This document shows, one piece after another, positions 37,801-49,800 of a stretch of 64,000 nucleotides of DNA. This DNA is from Chamaea fasciata (taxonomy: Eukaryota > Chordata > Aves > Passeriformes > Sylviidae), in NCBI GenBank assembly GCA_029207755.1, contig JARCOQ010000006.1, positions 7,470,013 to 7,534,012 of the forward strand. The letters are read 5' to 3'. A model generated the notes under the pieces. That model ran no database searches. It saw only the letters and a program-made list of their open reading frames with translations, and was not told the origin of the DNA. Position 1 is the first letter of the stretch. Every line of letters begins with the position of its first letter. A program made the translations under genes and the position numbers.

Positions 37801-40800
37801 AGCCACCAGTATCTCCACAAAAAGGAAGTGTTACAGTCAGCATGGGGCTTCAACACAAATGCTGGTCCAACTGTAGCTAGGAGACAGAGCCTAAAAAAAC
37901 CCCACAAGGTTATATATAAGACCCTCAGCAAGATAAACCAGAAAGTAACAGATCAATCAGCTTCTTAAAGCATTAGAAAACAAAACAAACAAAAATACAG
38001 GTAGGTAAGACTGTCACATTACATACCAAGGTTTCATTTTTTACCATGGCATGAAGCCAGTTGAAATCAACTCTTTTAAACAGAACAGCCACAAACAAAC
38101 TTGCAGGAGGATACTCGTGTTCAGAAAGGGGGGCTCCTTCAGGGTAAGTCATCCGAATTGTTGTTTTGTTACCAACATGATCCGTGTAGCCATGAACTGG
38201 TGCATCATTTAACCTGGGGGAAAAGAAACCCACAATGGAGAAGTATTAAATAAACAGGTTACAATCTCATTAAAATATCAGACTCTAAGCAAAAACTTGT
38301 TATTTGGCCCACAGATTTTTACCAGAACAGATGACAGCATTTTCTCACAACCTCTATGTTCTTGCCTCATGCACTCTTCAAGCCCTTATCTTTGGGAGGA
38401 AGCCAATTCTATTTCTAGATTAAATGCCACAACTGCAGAACTTTGCAAAGAAAAGCTTGAAGAGTAAAGCAACTTAAGACAGCATTGCAGAAATTCATAT
38501 CTATTGCTTTGCGTCAACTCAGAGAAGCTTAAAAGTGGAAGAGGAAAAAAACATACAGAAAGTTGCCCGTGTTATCCTTTTCATATATATTTATATATAC
38601 CCACATACGAGTATTCCACACAAAAGTCATTCAAATTATCCCTCCATTGCAATGTAATGGATCCTGTGGGTCTACATCATTCCAGCTCACCAAAAACTTC
38701 AGATGCTGGCACACTGCTGACAAGAGTGGCATCATCTCCCTCCTTGTGTTCTGCAGAAGAGCTCAAGTCCTGCAAACTTTTCTACGTCAACAGAAAAAAT
38801 CACCTTCATCCTGCCAGCCCTAATTTCAGAGGACAGCTAATGCAAGTTCTCTGCCCCTCTACATGCTAACAGATTTGTTTACCTTTGAATAAGGGCTACT
38901 GACTCAATGAAATATTCCCTAAATAAGAGGAGCAACCCTTAGTTTACAAAACAAGTTGGGAAAATGCTTACAATAATTTTATTTGTGACTTTACATGATT
39001 CAAAACAAGGAGCTTTAAACTCTACTGTTCAGAAGGCATAAATAAAGAGCATGTAATTAGGATGTCTCTAATCATGGCAATCACTGAAAGCAGTCACTGA
39101 CTTCGTAAAGGTAAGGCAAGGTTAGTGTTCCATAAAGTGCATAGGCAAACTGTGTACTGAAACACCCGAAATTAATTCTTATTGTGTTTGAAACAGCTGT
39201 TATATATAAAAAAAAATCTTTCAAATAGGCATCCAAACTAGCCATGGGGAAAAAAGCAGAGGTGAGTCCTTAAGTCGTGAAGTTTAAGATTTGGAAGCTT
39301 TAAAATGTGAAAGGATAAACTCAATACTGTCTACTTGTCTGTGATGTCACTAGTTTCTATCTAGTTTCTGCCCATGTGTGTTTTGTACCTGAAGTCCAGA
39401 AATAATTACACTGAATTCCTTTCTTGTAAACATGTCAATTTATTTTGCTCCTAACACTTCAAATTCCACCAAGTCACAAGTAAATTTCTCAAAACCACTT
39501 TCAGAAAGTCTTTCTTATAAGTTGCACCAATGTTGGAGATATTTTCCCCTTAACAAACAATGCTGGATCGTAAAGTAATGATGAAGTAGTTGGAGTCCTT
39601 AAATGGAAAATACATACCTTATAACAATATCAAACTGATTCAATAAGTGACCCAGCTCTGATCCATGAAGAATTCCACCACTGCCAACAACGACACAACG
39701 CTTACAGTGCTTTGATTTCACATCTTCTGGTAAATCGTGCTCAGGTAAGAGTTCAAGAAGATCTTTAAGTGTATCAACAAACTTGTGAAATCCAAATGGA
39801 GGTTCGTATTTAAATAAAGCTTCATCTTCATTCATATTTTTCCTTACAAAGGGAGATATGTCCATGCTGTATTTGTCTGCAAACAACTTTCCCATCTCTT
39901 TTTTCACGTAAGAAGGTCGGCACTGCTCCTGCAGTGCGGCTCTGGCAAATTGCTGTGCCCTCTGAAACAAAACACACAGAATTTCAGGCAGGAAAGGCAG
40001 CTGCAGGAATGCACAAAGCCCTCAAGAATGTGGCCCACCAGCTGACCACCAGCAGTTTAGCAAACACAAGGGTTATAAAGAAAGCTTCAGTGTGGAAGTA
40101 CAGCAATTTTAAAGCATTAACTCAAATGTAGATATGAGCCAGTGCACGGTGAAAATCTGCATGGGAATTCCTCTCCTCTCAATCCCTTAAACCTAGGTAT
40201 GAGGTTCTCTAAAGAATGTATTAGGCTAGTAGAAGTACTAAGTGAAAATGAGCCCTTCGTACTACCATTTGCAATACAAAAAAAAAAAAAAAAAAAAATC
40301 TATACATGCTTCTATCTCTCCAGTTCAGCAACAAGTGGAATTCCACTCTGCTCAACTGCATGACCTGAGCTCTGCCTGTGGTGGGATTCCACCAGAGACG
40401 CATCCATTGGGTAAAGGCTGTGCAACAGCAGCTGGACTTGCTTACTCATCAGAATGAAGCAACGCTTCTTCCATAAATATTCCTAAAGTGCTAATGACTA
40501 AAATATGACTTTAAAAGGAATGCCAGGTGGGGGTGTTTTGGACCTTCTCTCAAAGACTAGCCACCAAAATAAGAGACTACAGTTTCATATTGCATGAAAA
40601 GGATTGAAGTGACAGACAAAACTACACATTGATCCATCTCATAATAAAAACAAAACACTTAGTGTACATTTTTAGAAATCTGTAGCGGCAAGCTGGTATC
40701 TGATGTAAAAAAGAGAAACAGCAAAGGTATTACTTTTATCAGTTAAGATAAAATCCTGTTTGCATCATATCTTTCCCTATCAACTCTGCTGGTTTTTCCT

Positions 40801-43800
40801 TCACTGTAATTAAAAAAAAAACCATGAGCAAACACAGGGGTCAGAGACAAAACTCAAATCTACTGCTAATAATTGTGTGTATCTGAGGGAACAGGGAGGG
40901 AAGTTCTGCTGCTGGTTTTTTGGGGGTTTTTTTAACCATGATTGACCTACAGAACTTCCTCTACCTGTTATGAAGGTTTCAGCATAAACACCACATTGGG
41001 CAAAGCACGACTGAGGAACTTCAGGATGTACTTCTTGAGATAGCAATAAACACAGTCCATGAAGTCTTCAGGTTTGCTTGGTTTAATGTGTTAGTTCTTC
41101 AGAATCAAGAATATTATTGAAAAAATAAATAAGTCAAACGAGAATAAAGGGGAGGCAAAGAGGCTCAGAAGGGGAAAGATATGCACAGAAGATGATGGCA
41201 GGAGGGGGAGATGCACGTGCAGGAATGCTAGGATGAGACTGTCTTAAGCCAGTTTCTGCTGGAAGTTCCCTTTTAGGATTGAGACATTCAAAGACAGAAA
41301 TGTAACAGCCCTAAGCCAGGTAAGTTCCGTTATAAAGTGCCAATAGAATAAGTAGCAAAGGTTTTAGTGGTGTTTGTTACATGTCTTTAAAAGCTGTATG
41401 CAAAACTGTAGCTAAAATAAGTAGCTGCTACCTTGAATGAATAAATGAAATAAAAGCTGCACCCTCCTGGACATTTGCCTTGTGATTCTAAAAACATCTG
41501 AGCAACTACAAGGGAAAGCAGACTGGGAAATTGGCTTAGGTGAAATTAAAAAAAAGCTCTTTGGTTTAATATGTTAAGTTTTGTTTGTTTTGGTTTTTTT
41601 CAATACGTTACTTTTCATTTGCATCAATCTTCTGATCACCAGTGTCATCTGCAATGACACAACGGGTTGATGACATGTCCATTTCAAATGTTAAAGCCAC
41701 AGTTATCTAATTTTACCCCTGAAAACTCAGTTTCTCTATTTGTTTCTGTTATCACTTTACAAGAACAAAAACCAGTATGTCTATGGTATGAAAAGAAGCA
41801 AAATATACTGCTCAACAGAATTTCAGCATTCTAGTTCTTTGTTGTAAAGCCTTATAACTCTTACAGTGTCAGTTAATAACTGACTTTAATATTGTCAGTT
41901 AATTGACAATATAAAGCCCTATAACTCTTATATTGTCAGTTAATAAATAACTTTCAAGCCAAGTGAAAAAAAAAGCCAAAAAATACTAACCCTTATACGA
42001 TCGGGGTCCACATATGGCATTTGTGTTCTGTCACATTCCTCAAGGCCAAAATGTAATTTGAGGATATAAAGGAAGCACCCTCCAACCACAAACAGTGCAA
42101 GAATTCTAAAAACAAACAGAACAGTGAGGGGTAGGAGAGAGAAACAGCAAAAAAAAAAATCTTTTTCTGATGTCCAGTCAACTATTAAGTCAATATTTTT
42201 AAGCAAATTTAAGACAGTTGAACTTCATGTGAATACTTACATTTGAATCAAACAAACAAACAAAAAAAAACCAACCTATTGCTTTGTTCACTTCAAGTCT
42301 TGTATAACTATTCAAAGTTATCTGCAGGAAAGTGTGAACACATACAGATGCCTGGATAAGGGAAATGCCTGCACCATATACTTTAAATGCATTTCTGATG
42401 AGTCAAATAGTTCTCCTCACATAATGAAACCAAGAGTGACTTTCTTTTTCTTCTTTAAAGGTTATATCTTGGAAAAGATACTTCCATGCAAGCTGAAAAA
42501 AAAAGGCTGGAACTTCAAACTGCATGATTTTGGGCCAATGGCCACCACTGAAACAAAACTTTTGACTCACTGACAGGCCAGAATGCAGAACTTAGATGCT
42601 CAGGCTGAAAAGCCTTAGTTACTTACACCCCAAAACATGCAGCAGAAAAAATCCAACCAGCTTGAAAAACTGAGGTACATAGACTATTCATATTTTTGAC
42701 CTACTATTTTCTCATTCCTAGGGAATATCACTGTTGATATCCAAGAAGTCACTTAGCTCATTTCATGTTTAAACCCATCTGTAGAATACTTACATCATTA
42801 TTTAAGTTTGTGGTTGTTACTCAATTATGTAGTTTGAGCTTTCTTATTGATTTTCATTTCCAATTGTTTCCTAAGGACTGGATATTTATTTCAATGTCTT
42901 TAAAATGTACAAGTTATTAAGTGCCCAATGCCTCTTGAAACTCTTTCAGGTGAAGTTAATACAGATTTCCAAAATTTTTTCTTAAAAAAGGCTTGTACTA
43001 TATGAACTAATAGAGACAATCCCAGCACTCAGTGTGCAGTACAGGCTGCAAATAAGGTCATCACTGGAAAGCAGTAGTGCTCTCACATCTCACTTCACTA
43101 AATTACATTTTCCACTGACAGGTGATCTAAGAGCTTCATTAGCATATTAGGCTGCAAGCCCTGGAGATCAACCAACAGGCAGAAACCAGGGGATTCACAG
43201 CTGACAAATGAGGCTGGTTTTCCTCCAGAAGTTTATCAAGTATCCCCACATTCAGCTGGGGTTGCACCATTCAGGTTATATCCACCTGTGTATGTAACAA
43301 TTTGTCTTTGGATTTTTAAGCTTTAAGACCTAAAAACTCATGTAGCAACACAGTAATGAACATTTTAGGTATAAAATAGGGTCCTGGAGGTACATGTGCA
43401 CACACCCTATAATTCTAATTTGATGTCAAGCTATAAACAATGGAGTAAGGTTTTTGATGTAGCATTCCAGAAGCCTCCATAACAAAGTAACTATGTGAAA
43501 ACACCTCCCCAGGATACCCACCCAACATCCACTGGCCTTCCATTCCCAGAGTTATCGGGATGTACTGAAGTCTCAGCATTATTATTTTACCCTCCATTCA
43601 CAGCCTGTGGTAATCCCATGCCTTGATTTCTGCATCCATTTGGTAATTGCCCAGGTTGGGGGTAGGACAACTGTCCTCCATGTAGCTGTAACAATGACAC
43701 TTACTTGCGAGTACCTTTTAAAAACCAGCTTGGTCTTTTCATCTTCACGTGCAGCCACATTGCACGATTGCACAGGTGAATGGTCACTTTTCAGCTTCAC

Positions 43801-46800
43801 ACAGTTACTGTCACTCAGCATTGCTGTAAAGTAAAAAAGAAAGAAAAAGTTACCATAGCTTTTGCTGAATTGAAGGAAAGTTCACAGGATTCCCATGGAG
43901 TGACGACTGTTTCCCAGAGAAGACTGCAATTCTTAGTTACTGTACCAGGAATACTGAATTGCTCCTGAGCTCCTTGTGATCAAGAACGAACTCACTTCAG
44001 CTGCATCACCAGAACATGATTCTAAAAATGTTGCCACGTCTTTGCATTCTTCGTAAGCCTGAAGTCTAATAATTGCCGATTACATCAGTTGTAATGTCTG
44101 ATGTAATTGGCAATTACTCTGTCAAATACTTTTGTTTGATCTGATCAAGCAATCTAAACAATATGCTCAGGGTATTCAGGATCCCTGAATCAAATCCCTA
44201 TGCTATACTTCCTGCTAGGCTTCAAGGATGAAGCATGCAGAACCTGTACAAGCCATGGCCAAAACGGGAGCCCATGTTTCAAATCATCTCCCCAGTTTCC
44301 CCAAGACCAAGCCAACACTTCTCACCATCACTGGTCTGAATCTACCACCAGCCTCTTCAGCAGCCCCAACAACATGGCCAGCAACTTCAACAGCAGGCAC
44401 CAGAGAGGGTGTGGACGGAATTTCTTCCTGGCACACTGCAGGACCGGGACGCTGCCAGCACCAGGGAAGCACAGCAGCAGCTCCCTGCACAGAACATGGG
44501 AGTACCCAGCAGGACAACACAGTGCTCATCCACAGACGGGCAGGGCACTGATCATTAGCTACAAGAAGCAATCTTGCTGCTCCCACAATTTCTATTAGCA
44601 CATTCCAATAATGATTTTGGGAAGAAAAATGCAGGCTGGCATATCATCATCATCCATGCTGCTGCCAGTAACCAAAGATGTGAGAACGGAATCCCCATGA
44701 AGAGCCCACCCATAGGAGCCTGCTGGTTTTCCCAGGGAGAAAAAGGAACACAAGCAAAGGTTTTTCCTGTCCTACCCACCTGAAGCAGCATGCCCTTTGA
44801 TCAGCCAACCACAGAAAGGTGCAGCCTGCTCCTCCACAGGGGAGGATTTCAGCCCTGCTCCTTCCTTTGATCTCAGCACTTGACCCTCTGTGCTCTCCAC
44901 GGCAAAGGTGTTCACCTCATCTGTTCTCCTGCCAAGAGTTCTGTCACAAGAACTTCTAAAGAAGAGCAAGACTAAGTGAAGGTTTTTCTCTGGGGATGAT
45001 CTTCCTCATTCTCTTTTCCACCTCTTTTTCTTGTTTATGGTGATATGACCCATTTGAATCAGCCTGTATTGCCACTTGAGAACACTGTTTGATTAGACAA
45101 ACAAATGATGTTCTTAAACACCAGGATGAAGGAGCTGAGAAGAGAGAAGGACCCCCTCCAGATATCAAATCCAGACCACTGAAATTTCAAGGGTATCTAA
45201 TTCAGAAGATGAGTCAAAGTCAGTCTCTTTGCACAATCATCATTTCTCAGTAACAAATTTGATGATCAAAGTAGAAGGTCAAAAGTCAAAAAACACTGAG
45301 GGTGGGACAGGGAGAGAAAAAGATCAACAATAGCATCTGAAGCCCTCTGAGGAGCAGGCAACAGTCAGGGTCACTTACAAATGATCACAACCCACAAAAC
45401 AGAGCAAGGCAGGAAAAGGAAAACCCTAATGGTTTTCACCAGCAAGAAACTTACCTCAAACAGAAGTAACCTGGTTATTATGGCATCACTAAGAACCTCA
45501 AATTCCTCACCTATTTACTAACTGCATACACTCTGAGCTGTCACCTACCTGCAGGCCTTTGTTACAGCCCCTTTGAGATCTGAAAGCACTGTAAAATCTG
45601 AAGTCAGCACCATCACGGTTGTCTTGAAACAGGGCAAACTGAAATTTAAGGGGTAAATTACATCCCTCAGTCCCCTAGAATTCTAGAAGTTAAGCTGGAA
45701 ATCAAATCCAGTTCTTGTCTACTACACAACCTGTCAGGACACCAGGACACAGGACAAAACAGCAGGTCACAGGGAACCTATCAGCTAACCTAATAGCTCC
45801 TCATTTTCTCATGGCAACACCTTATCTTTATGGGCTTCATCTATATCACTGAATAAAACCAGCACTGTGGTGCAAAACTGCGTGTTGATACCACCACCCC
45901 AGTCATCCACATGGCTTTGCTCTCAGCTAGTATTGGCAGCAAATCATTCAAGTCCACTCAGATAAAGATATCATAAAATTTGTTACAAGGACCATATCCC
46001 ACGGTCAGTTATGGATCAACAACTTGAACTGCTCTACCTTGAGATGTTCAGTGCCAACTCAGCAGGACTTGTACCACCACCTTTTACACCACAAATCCTT
46101 CCTGCCACACTACACAGAGAAGTCAACACAGCAACTCTCATCCAGGACCTTGACACTGTCAGGATGCAGCCCCAGTTCATGGAGCAAGATCACACCAGCA
46201 CACAATAGGAGCTGTGAACAGAGGATGCAGAGTGAGCACAGCCTGCAGACCATGTGGAAGCTCCAGGACTGCTCCACATAGAACAGAGAGGACAATTCAT
46301 CAGATCACCTCAGATGAGACTGCCTCACACCAGCATAAACATGAGGCACTCAGCACTGTTTGGGAAAGGGATGGGATCACTCACCAACACGAATGGCTCA
46401 TGGCAGGGATGAGACCACCAAAAGCTGCTGGAGGACAAAACAAGGCAGCAATTACATCTGTCAGCCCCACAGATCACAAACACAGCTGGGGAGAAGCATA
46501 AAATGGGACTTTCTTAAAAATGAAAAAGCAGGAAACAAGCTTCACCTATTTTCACTAGAGAACAATGCAGGTATTAATTCACTCTCAGGTAAACATAAAG
46601 AGGTAACTTGATCATAGTCCATAGGAACCTAGGTCAGAACGGATTTTGCACAAAAGAATCAGTCAAACTTTGTACCAGGCTGTAACAGATCTGAAAGACT
46701 AAGAAGGGACTGAACAGTGATGAGGACAGAAGGGAATCAAACAGGAATGCAAGACTGCAATAAGCTAGCGTTATCCAAAAGTGATCTCTGCCTCTGAGAA

Positions 46801-49800
46801 AAATAAATTCCAGTTGTTCCCTGCTTCACTCATCCAGGATGTGCAAAAACAATGAAACAAAATTTAATCACCTCAACACATCCTTTCCAAGTCCAACTCT
46901 CAGTATGCACAATGATATTTTTGTTACATAAACAAGTAACTCTCAGTTTTCATTTCCTTTGCAACAGTTTATTTCAGTTTGACTTTTGTCAGTTATGATC
47001 ATGACAGATGGTTCCATTCTCAAACAAGTCAATATATATAGACCAACACATAAGTCAAAATCCATCTGTCCAGCACAGCATTTTTTTAAAATTTTTTACT
47101 AGGGCTGGATCCTGCACTCTTATTCAAGTCAATAAGCCCTTCTACTGGCTGGGATGGTGTAAGAGCCCTCAAAAGAGCAAGGTGGCAATAACAAACACCT
47201 TAGAGTGCACCTTTCCCACAGTCCTCCTGAATTTAAAAAAAAAAAAAACAAACAAACAAACAAAAAAACCCACCCTCCAAGTTTGCACAGAGAACCAGAG
47301 CCGTCAAGATTCCAGGAGGATCAAACAGATGTTGCATACAAACACCATTACATTCTTTCAGGAAGGTGCCCTGCAACAGGGCTTGTTTTGAGAGGCATAA
47401 ATGCAAATGTCTCAATTTATGTACGAAACACAGTTCAGTGGCATTGAGGTACTACAACCACATTTTGCATTGACATTTCTATAGCTACTCATTGTGGTGT
47501 AATTAGTAAGCACTTGGGGGAGTTAAATTTGTTTTATCTACTGAACTTAAGTGATCTGTGCAAAGCTGCTACTAAGGCTAAATTGTCCATTAATACAATA
47601 TACTCCAAAGCTTTTAGTGGTGTTATTCTTTTCACCATGACTTACTTTTGTCTCATTGTTATTCTTAAGTAGACAACATTTCCACACTTGGAGTATTCCA
47701 GAAGCAATTCATTTAAGCCTTCAGGAAGTCTTTTCATGTGGGAATGCTAAAAGCTAAAAAGCAGCATGTAGCAAGTTACACATAACCACTGCCACGCCCT
47801 GGAAAATGCATTTGGTTATGTTCAGCACCTGGATTTACCCAGATACAAAGCCCAGGTCTCTCAGCAGGCATGGGGACAGGAGCAGACAGGCACATGAGTG
47901 CGGGATGATGCACACAACTGCATCCTCACCACGTTCCCATCAAGCCCCCAAAACCACAACCCCAGTGAGGTGCTGCTTCCACTTAAGCTTTCCCCTCTCC
48001 CAGTACCACCAGGAGCAGTGGAAACACCCAGCTTTACAAGGCAGTCAATATCAAGGTCTTGCAGCACAAAGCAGCCTTTGAAGTTCATGTAACAAGATCA
48101 AGAAGCTTGTAGGGCAAAGCCCCCAGAAAATGAAATCCAAATGTCACCCTTATGCAAAGGAATTACGGATCATGAATGGTGGGGTTCCAGCAGGCATTGA
48201 AACAGAAGCTAAAACTAATGCAAAAGTACCCAAAAACCCACCTGCTCACTTCATGCCTCTTCCCCTAAATCAGATACACATAGATTACTTGAACATATTT
48301 CCAAAATGAGTAAAGGGTAAGATGAAAGCTACTTGGTTTTGAGCAACATTTGTTTCAAAAGTGAAAGGCAAAGTTGAAAAGCAGAGAAGGTGTTTCCACA
48401 CAAGAAACTTGAGCAAGGCACTCTACTGAGATGTGGTCATTATCCAGTAATGAATTCTGTATGAATTTCCTGTTCTGTGGCTTTTAAACAACAATAAAAT
48501 TCCCACAGATATACTGCAAAACTTCATGTAAGAAGTTAGAAGAGAATAATTAAGATAACTTAAACCAATTACACATTGGTTTTCGACACATTCAGAGAAA
48601 ACAAATGGCAAAAATTGACAACAACAACATTAATGTCTGAGACTACTTGCAAGAGTTGGGCTCTTGAGAAGATTACACATTTCAATATCCTCAGTATGGA
48701 CCAAACAGACAAGTTATTAATTTTCATTAAGGTTTTCAAAATTGATACAATATTTTAAGAGAATGTCATTGATTTAGGTCAAAACATGAAGAACAGTTTG
48801 GTGATATTTACAGTTAGGACTGGTTTTGTTTGCTTCTGCAGGACTTAAATCCACAGCAATCAAAATGCAAGGGCTGAGACATTAAAAAAAGGGAATTAAA
48901 GGAATGGTTAATTAGGTGGCAGCTTTTCTGGTTTATGTTTCAAAGCCAGTCACTAAGCAGAGCCTCTCAGCTGATACCTAAGAATATGAAAAATTTAGAA
49001 TTCTTCATCTTCTGTTCTACTTTAAGACCATCATTACAAAAGTGGTTCAAAATTCAGTATAAAATCCTCCCAATTCCTTCCTACATCCATCCCACAATCT
49101 GTTCACTTCTCTTTAAAAGGGCAAACACGCCTTGATTCAGGGAATTTTTAAGTATTAGGATTTTTGTCAATTAATAAAACTGCTAATCATCAATTCTAAT
49201 ATTGGAAAGAACAAAATAACAAAATAAACACTGTCTCTTACCAGCTTACCTACTGTGGCATAGGAGGCCCACAAACCCCCCAAGGTGTCCCTACTCAGAA
49301 ACTGCCTCCCAAGTCTCCTTATCAAAGCATGATACCTCCAGATCCTTCTCATGTTTTCAAACGTCATCATCTCCTCATGGGAAACAATAAACCATAAAAA
49401 AGAAATTTTCCAAATAACCTCTGTCTGTTTATATAAAACATGATAGATAAATCTTCTTAAACCAACAGTGGATCAAGCCTTATCCCAGTAACAATTAGGG
49501 GGGAAAATGGTAATGCAAAGAAAAAATTGCTGAAGCTAAGGAGAGTTAGTTGTGTACCCCACCGTAAACAAAGGACTCCAGAGCTACAAGTGTTGTACAG
49601 TCAAACTGCTGCCTTACAACTGCAATCCAAGGTATTTTCATCCATCCAAAACACTGAGTATTTCTTAATATAAAAACAATTTGGAAACATATTCCCTTTT
49701 GACATGAAGAATTTGTTATTACGAAACAACCAATCAGGAAAATATACAAACAACCTCTCGCAAGAGGCACTCCAGAAACTGCAGTGCAGTAAGGGACTGC

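Larger units (their letters stand above)
39962..41990 (-). other. ST3GAL5 intron 3
   Basis: 2.0 kb. It holds an imperfect tandem duplication beginning about 30 bases after the exon 3 donor (41846-41958) and a run of 21 A at 40278-40298. No coding exon seen. Confidence 0.85.

Noticed and set aside
41940..42206. Reading the full 88-codon frame at exon 3 as a protein starting upstream
   Set aside because: The upstream part is the pyrimidine tract of the acceptor. The real exon starts at 42105 after TTTTTAG.
43705..43823. Exon 2 ending at the stronger GTAAGT donor
   Set aside because: That end is phase 0 and puts exon 3 out of frame, losing the membrane anchor. The weaker donor at 43714 restores the conserved protein.
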